Positions 62,343 to 64,000 of a stretch of DNA of 64,000 nucleotides are shown piece after piece. This DNA is from Aquimarina amphilecti (GTDB taxonomy: Bacteria; Bacteroidota; Bacteroidia; Flavobacteriales; Flavobacteriaceae). The stretch's first letter is position 1, and every line of letters starts with the position of its first letter. Below the pieces are notes generated by a model. It was not told the origin of the DNA. It searched no databases and was given only the letters and a program-made list of their open reading frames with translations. Position numbers and translations under genes: made by a program. The stretch is from contig NZ_FOAB01000001.1 of NCBI RefSeq assembly GCF_900109375.1, positions 310,001 through 374,000 of the forward strand, in the 5' to 3' direction.

Positions 62343-63272
62343 ATGAGTGAATTAAGTGTAAATCACTTACTAGGAATTAAATATCTTACAAAAGAAGATA
62401 TTAATCTCATTTTCGAAACAGCGGATCATTTTAAGGAGGTAATCAACAGGCCTATTAAAAAAGTACCTTCGCTTAGAGATATTACAATTGCCAACCTTTT
62501 TTTTGAGAACAGCACAAGAACAAGATTGTCATTTGAGCTAGCTGAAAAAAGATTGTCTGCTGATGTTATTAATTTTTCGGCAGCATCATCTTCGGTAAAA
62601 AAAGGAGAAACACTTATAGATACGGTTAATAATATCCTTTCAATGAAAGTGGATATGGTTGTAATGAGACATCCAAACCCAGGAGCTGGTGTTTTTCTGT
62701 CTAAGCATGTAAATGCAAGTATTGTAAATGCCGGAGATGGAGCCCATGAACATCCAACTCAAGCTTTATTAGATTCGTATTCAATAAGAGAAAAACTAGG
62801 AGAAGTAGGAGGTAAAAAAGTTGTTATTGTTGGAGATATTTTGCACTCTAGAGTTGCACTTTCTAATATTTTTGCGCTCAAACTTCAAGGAGCTGAAGTA
62901 AAGGTGTGTGGCCCGAAGACACTAATACCTAAATATATTGATAAACTTGGAGTTACTGTAGAGACAAATCTAACAAAAGCTCTAGAATGGTGTGATGTGG
63001 CAAATATGTTACGAGTACAAAATGAAAGAATGGAAATAAGTTATTTTCCATCGACAAGAGAATACACCCAACAATTTGGAGTAAACAAAAGGTTATTGGA
63101 TAGCCTTGATAAAGAGATTGTAATAATGCATCCGGGACCTATTAATCGTGGTGTGGAGATCACGAGTGATGTAGCTGATTCTAAACAAGCCATTATATTA
63201 GATCAGGTTCAAAACGGAGTAGCAGTGAGAATGGCTGTCATTTATCTTTTAGCTTCAAAAATAAAACAATAA
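62343..63272 (+). CDS. pyrB: Aspartate carbamoyltransferase, catalytic subunit
   Basis: 309 residues. Carbamoyl-phosphate site FFENSTRTRLSFELAEK, then EHPTQALLDSYSIREKLG, MLRVQNERM, and HPGPINRGVEI near the end. Catalyses the first committed step of pyrimidine synthesis. Encoded after pyrR and presumably under its control; pyrI is not in the window. Confidence 0.96.
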   Translation: MSELSVNHLLGIKYLTKEDINLIFETADHFKEVINRPIKKVPSLRDITIANLFFENSTRTRLSFELAEKRLSADVINFSAASSSVKKGETLIDTVNNILSMKVDMVVMRHPNPGAGVFLSKHVNASIVNAGDGAHEHPTQALLDSYSIREKLGEVGGKKVVIVGDILHSRVALSNIFALKLQGAEVKVCGPKTLIPKYIDKLGVTVETNLTKALEWCDVANMLRVQNERMEISYFPSTREYTQQFGVNKRLLDSLDKEIVIMHPGPINRGVEITSDVADSKQAIILDQVQNGVAVRMAVIYLLASKIKQ

Positions 63273-63276
63273 ACTT

Positions 63277-63609
63277 ATGATATTCAATAAAGAAGGTTCT
63301 ACAACCATAATCACACAAGAAAAAGCCACTGTAATAGAGTTTGTAAAAGGTATTGAGGATAAATATGAATCTATGAAAAACGATAATATTGTTGCAAATT
63401 TATTTTCGTTAAAAGATTTATCAATCAATGATGTTAATGAGTTTCTTAGAGTATCTAACAAACACAAGTCAAATAAACGTTCTTTTGTTATTGTTACTGA
63501 TAAAATATCTTATGATGATACTCCAAAAGAAATTACTATTGTACCTACTTTAATAGAAGCATTGGATCTGATTGAAATGGAAGAAATAGAAAGAGATCTT
63601 GATTTTTAA
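63277..63609 (+). CDS. Hypothetical small protein after pyrB
   Basis: 110 residues. Starts 4 nt after pyrB, so probably in the same transcript. Strands and helices alternate (TTIITQEKATVIEFVKGI, DLSINDVNEFLRVSNKHKS, RSFVIVTDKISYDDTPKEI, TLIEALDLIEMEEIERDL), giving a STAS-like or ferredoxin-like impression. No catalytic motif, signal peptide or membrane helix. Function unknown. Confidence 0.7.
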   Translation: MIFNKEGSTTIITQEKATVIEFVKGIEDKYESMKNDNIVANLFSLKDLSINDVNEFLRVSNKHKSNKRSFVIVTDKISYDDTPKEITIVPTLIEALDLIEMEEIERDLDF

Positions 63610-63661
63610 AAATATTTAATTAATTCTGTAATCTAAACTAATTTATTACGTCATAATACTT

Positions 63662-64000
63662 ATGAATAAATTAGCCCCATTTATTCTTGTGTTGATATTT
63701 TTCGTTTCAGGTAATATTTATGCACAAGACTGGAAATATGATTTCGACGAGGCAGTAACCTTAGCCAAAGAAAAAGATCAGAATATTGTTTTACTATTTA
63801 CAGGATCTGATTGGTGTCCTCCCTGTATTAAATTGGAAAGGAAAATATTTTCTAATCCAGAATTTAAGAAATTTGCGGATAAAAAATTTATCTGGTTAAA
63901 AGCTGATTTTCCTAAGCGAAAGAAAAATAGATTGTCAAAAGAACAGAGCGAGAAGAATTTTGAATTAGCTGAGCGCTATAATAAAAAAATGGTGTTTCCA
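63662..64000 (+). CDS. Secreted thioredoxin-like protein (partial)
   Basis: The first 113 residues of a protein that continues past base 64000. Signal peptide ending in NIYAQ; then WKYDFDEAVTLAKEKDQN, a strand IVLLFTGSDW and the redox-active CPPC (DWCPPC), as in Bacteroidota thioredoxin_7-type disulphide proteins. Probably periplasmic, in thiol exchange. Not captured as an ORF because it lacks a stop in the window. Confidence 0.85.
   Translation, partial: MNKLAPFILVLIFFVSGNIYAQDWKYDFDEAVTLAKEKDQNIVLLFTGSDWCPPCIKLERKIFSNPEFKKFADKKFIWLKADFPKRKKNRLSKEQSEKNFELAERYNKKMVFP

Noticed and set aside
1..64000. CRISPR arrays, insertion sequences, prophage, tRNA or rRNA genes
   Set aside because: No tandem repeat-spacer pattern, transposase motif, phage gene cluster, cloverleaf or rRNA segment was recognised on either strand by reading.

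Overview
The window is a contiguous, A+T-rich piece of chromosome from a member of the Bacteroidota, almost certainly a marine-type Flavobacteriaceae. A genus such as Aquimarina would fit but cannot be proved here. The evidence is a type IX secretion (T9SS) type B sorting domain with PorP/SprF and OmpA partners, Bacteroidota-type promoters (TTG, about 20 nt, then TAnnTTTG) in front of several genes, few Shine-Dalgarno sequences, a bifunctional hisB, and many DUF families typical of this group. I found no rRNA, tRNA, CRISPR array, insertion sequence or prophage.

Layout. 1-3.0 kb: a DEAD-box helicase running off the left edge, a response-regulator/glycosyltransferase fusion, and a convergent Hpt phosphotransfer gene. 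3.4-3.6 kb: a small promoter/leader-peptide/terminator unit. 3.7-16.3 kb: a Crp/Fnr-type regulator followed by a long one-directional run of acyl-CoA catabolism genes. These comprise two acyl-CoA dehydrogenases, an APH-type kinase, three SDRs, an enoyl-CoA isomerase, two MDR reductases, MaoC, and small accessory proteins, and the run ends in an alpha/beta hydrolase with a 1-nt frameshift. The dehydrogenase and kinase at 7.2-9.5 kb are a split version of animal ACAD10/ACAD11 and resemble the levulinate (lva) route, so the operon probably handles 4-hydroxyacyl-type substrates.

16.4-20.3 kb: an orphan papain-like cysteine peptidase, a membrane PAS histidine kinase and two small membrane proteins. 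20.4-27.3 kb: histidine utilisation (hutH-I-U-G) with a divergent LysR regulator. 27.4-34.4 kb: a porin-like protein, an NTF2-like protein, a photolyase-SDR-SRPBCC operon behind a 25-bp palindrome, an aquaporin, a DUF2911 protein and a Gfo/Idh oxidoreductase. 34.6-43.9 kb: a small helical protein, fabG, a vWA-like membrane protein, a prohibitin homologue, a TPR hybrid histidine kinase, small unknowns, and a TM-HhH/OmpA pair.

44.0-52.8 kb: the complete histidine biosynthesis operon (hisG-D-x-C-B-H-A-x-F-IE). It is preceded by a His-rich leader peptide and attenuator, and it is interrupted by a DUF3667-like membrane protein and a DinB-like protein. Histidine catabolism and synthesis therefore lie about 18 kb apart. 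53.0-58.7 kb: a T9SS adhesin/PorP/OmpA operon. 58.9-60.7 kb: ribosomal protein S1. 60.9-64.0 kb: a secreted unknown, pyrR-pyrB, a small unknown and a thioredoxin-like protein cut by the right edge.

Most of the window is ordinary flavobacterial housekeeping DNA. The least ordinary items are the REC-glycosyltransferase fusion with its orphan Hpt neighbour, the split ACAD11-like pathway with unexplained accessory genes, the Leu-rich leader unit before the Crp-type gene, and the palindromic promoter of the photolyase operon.
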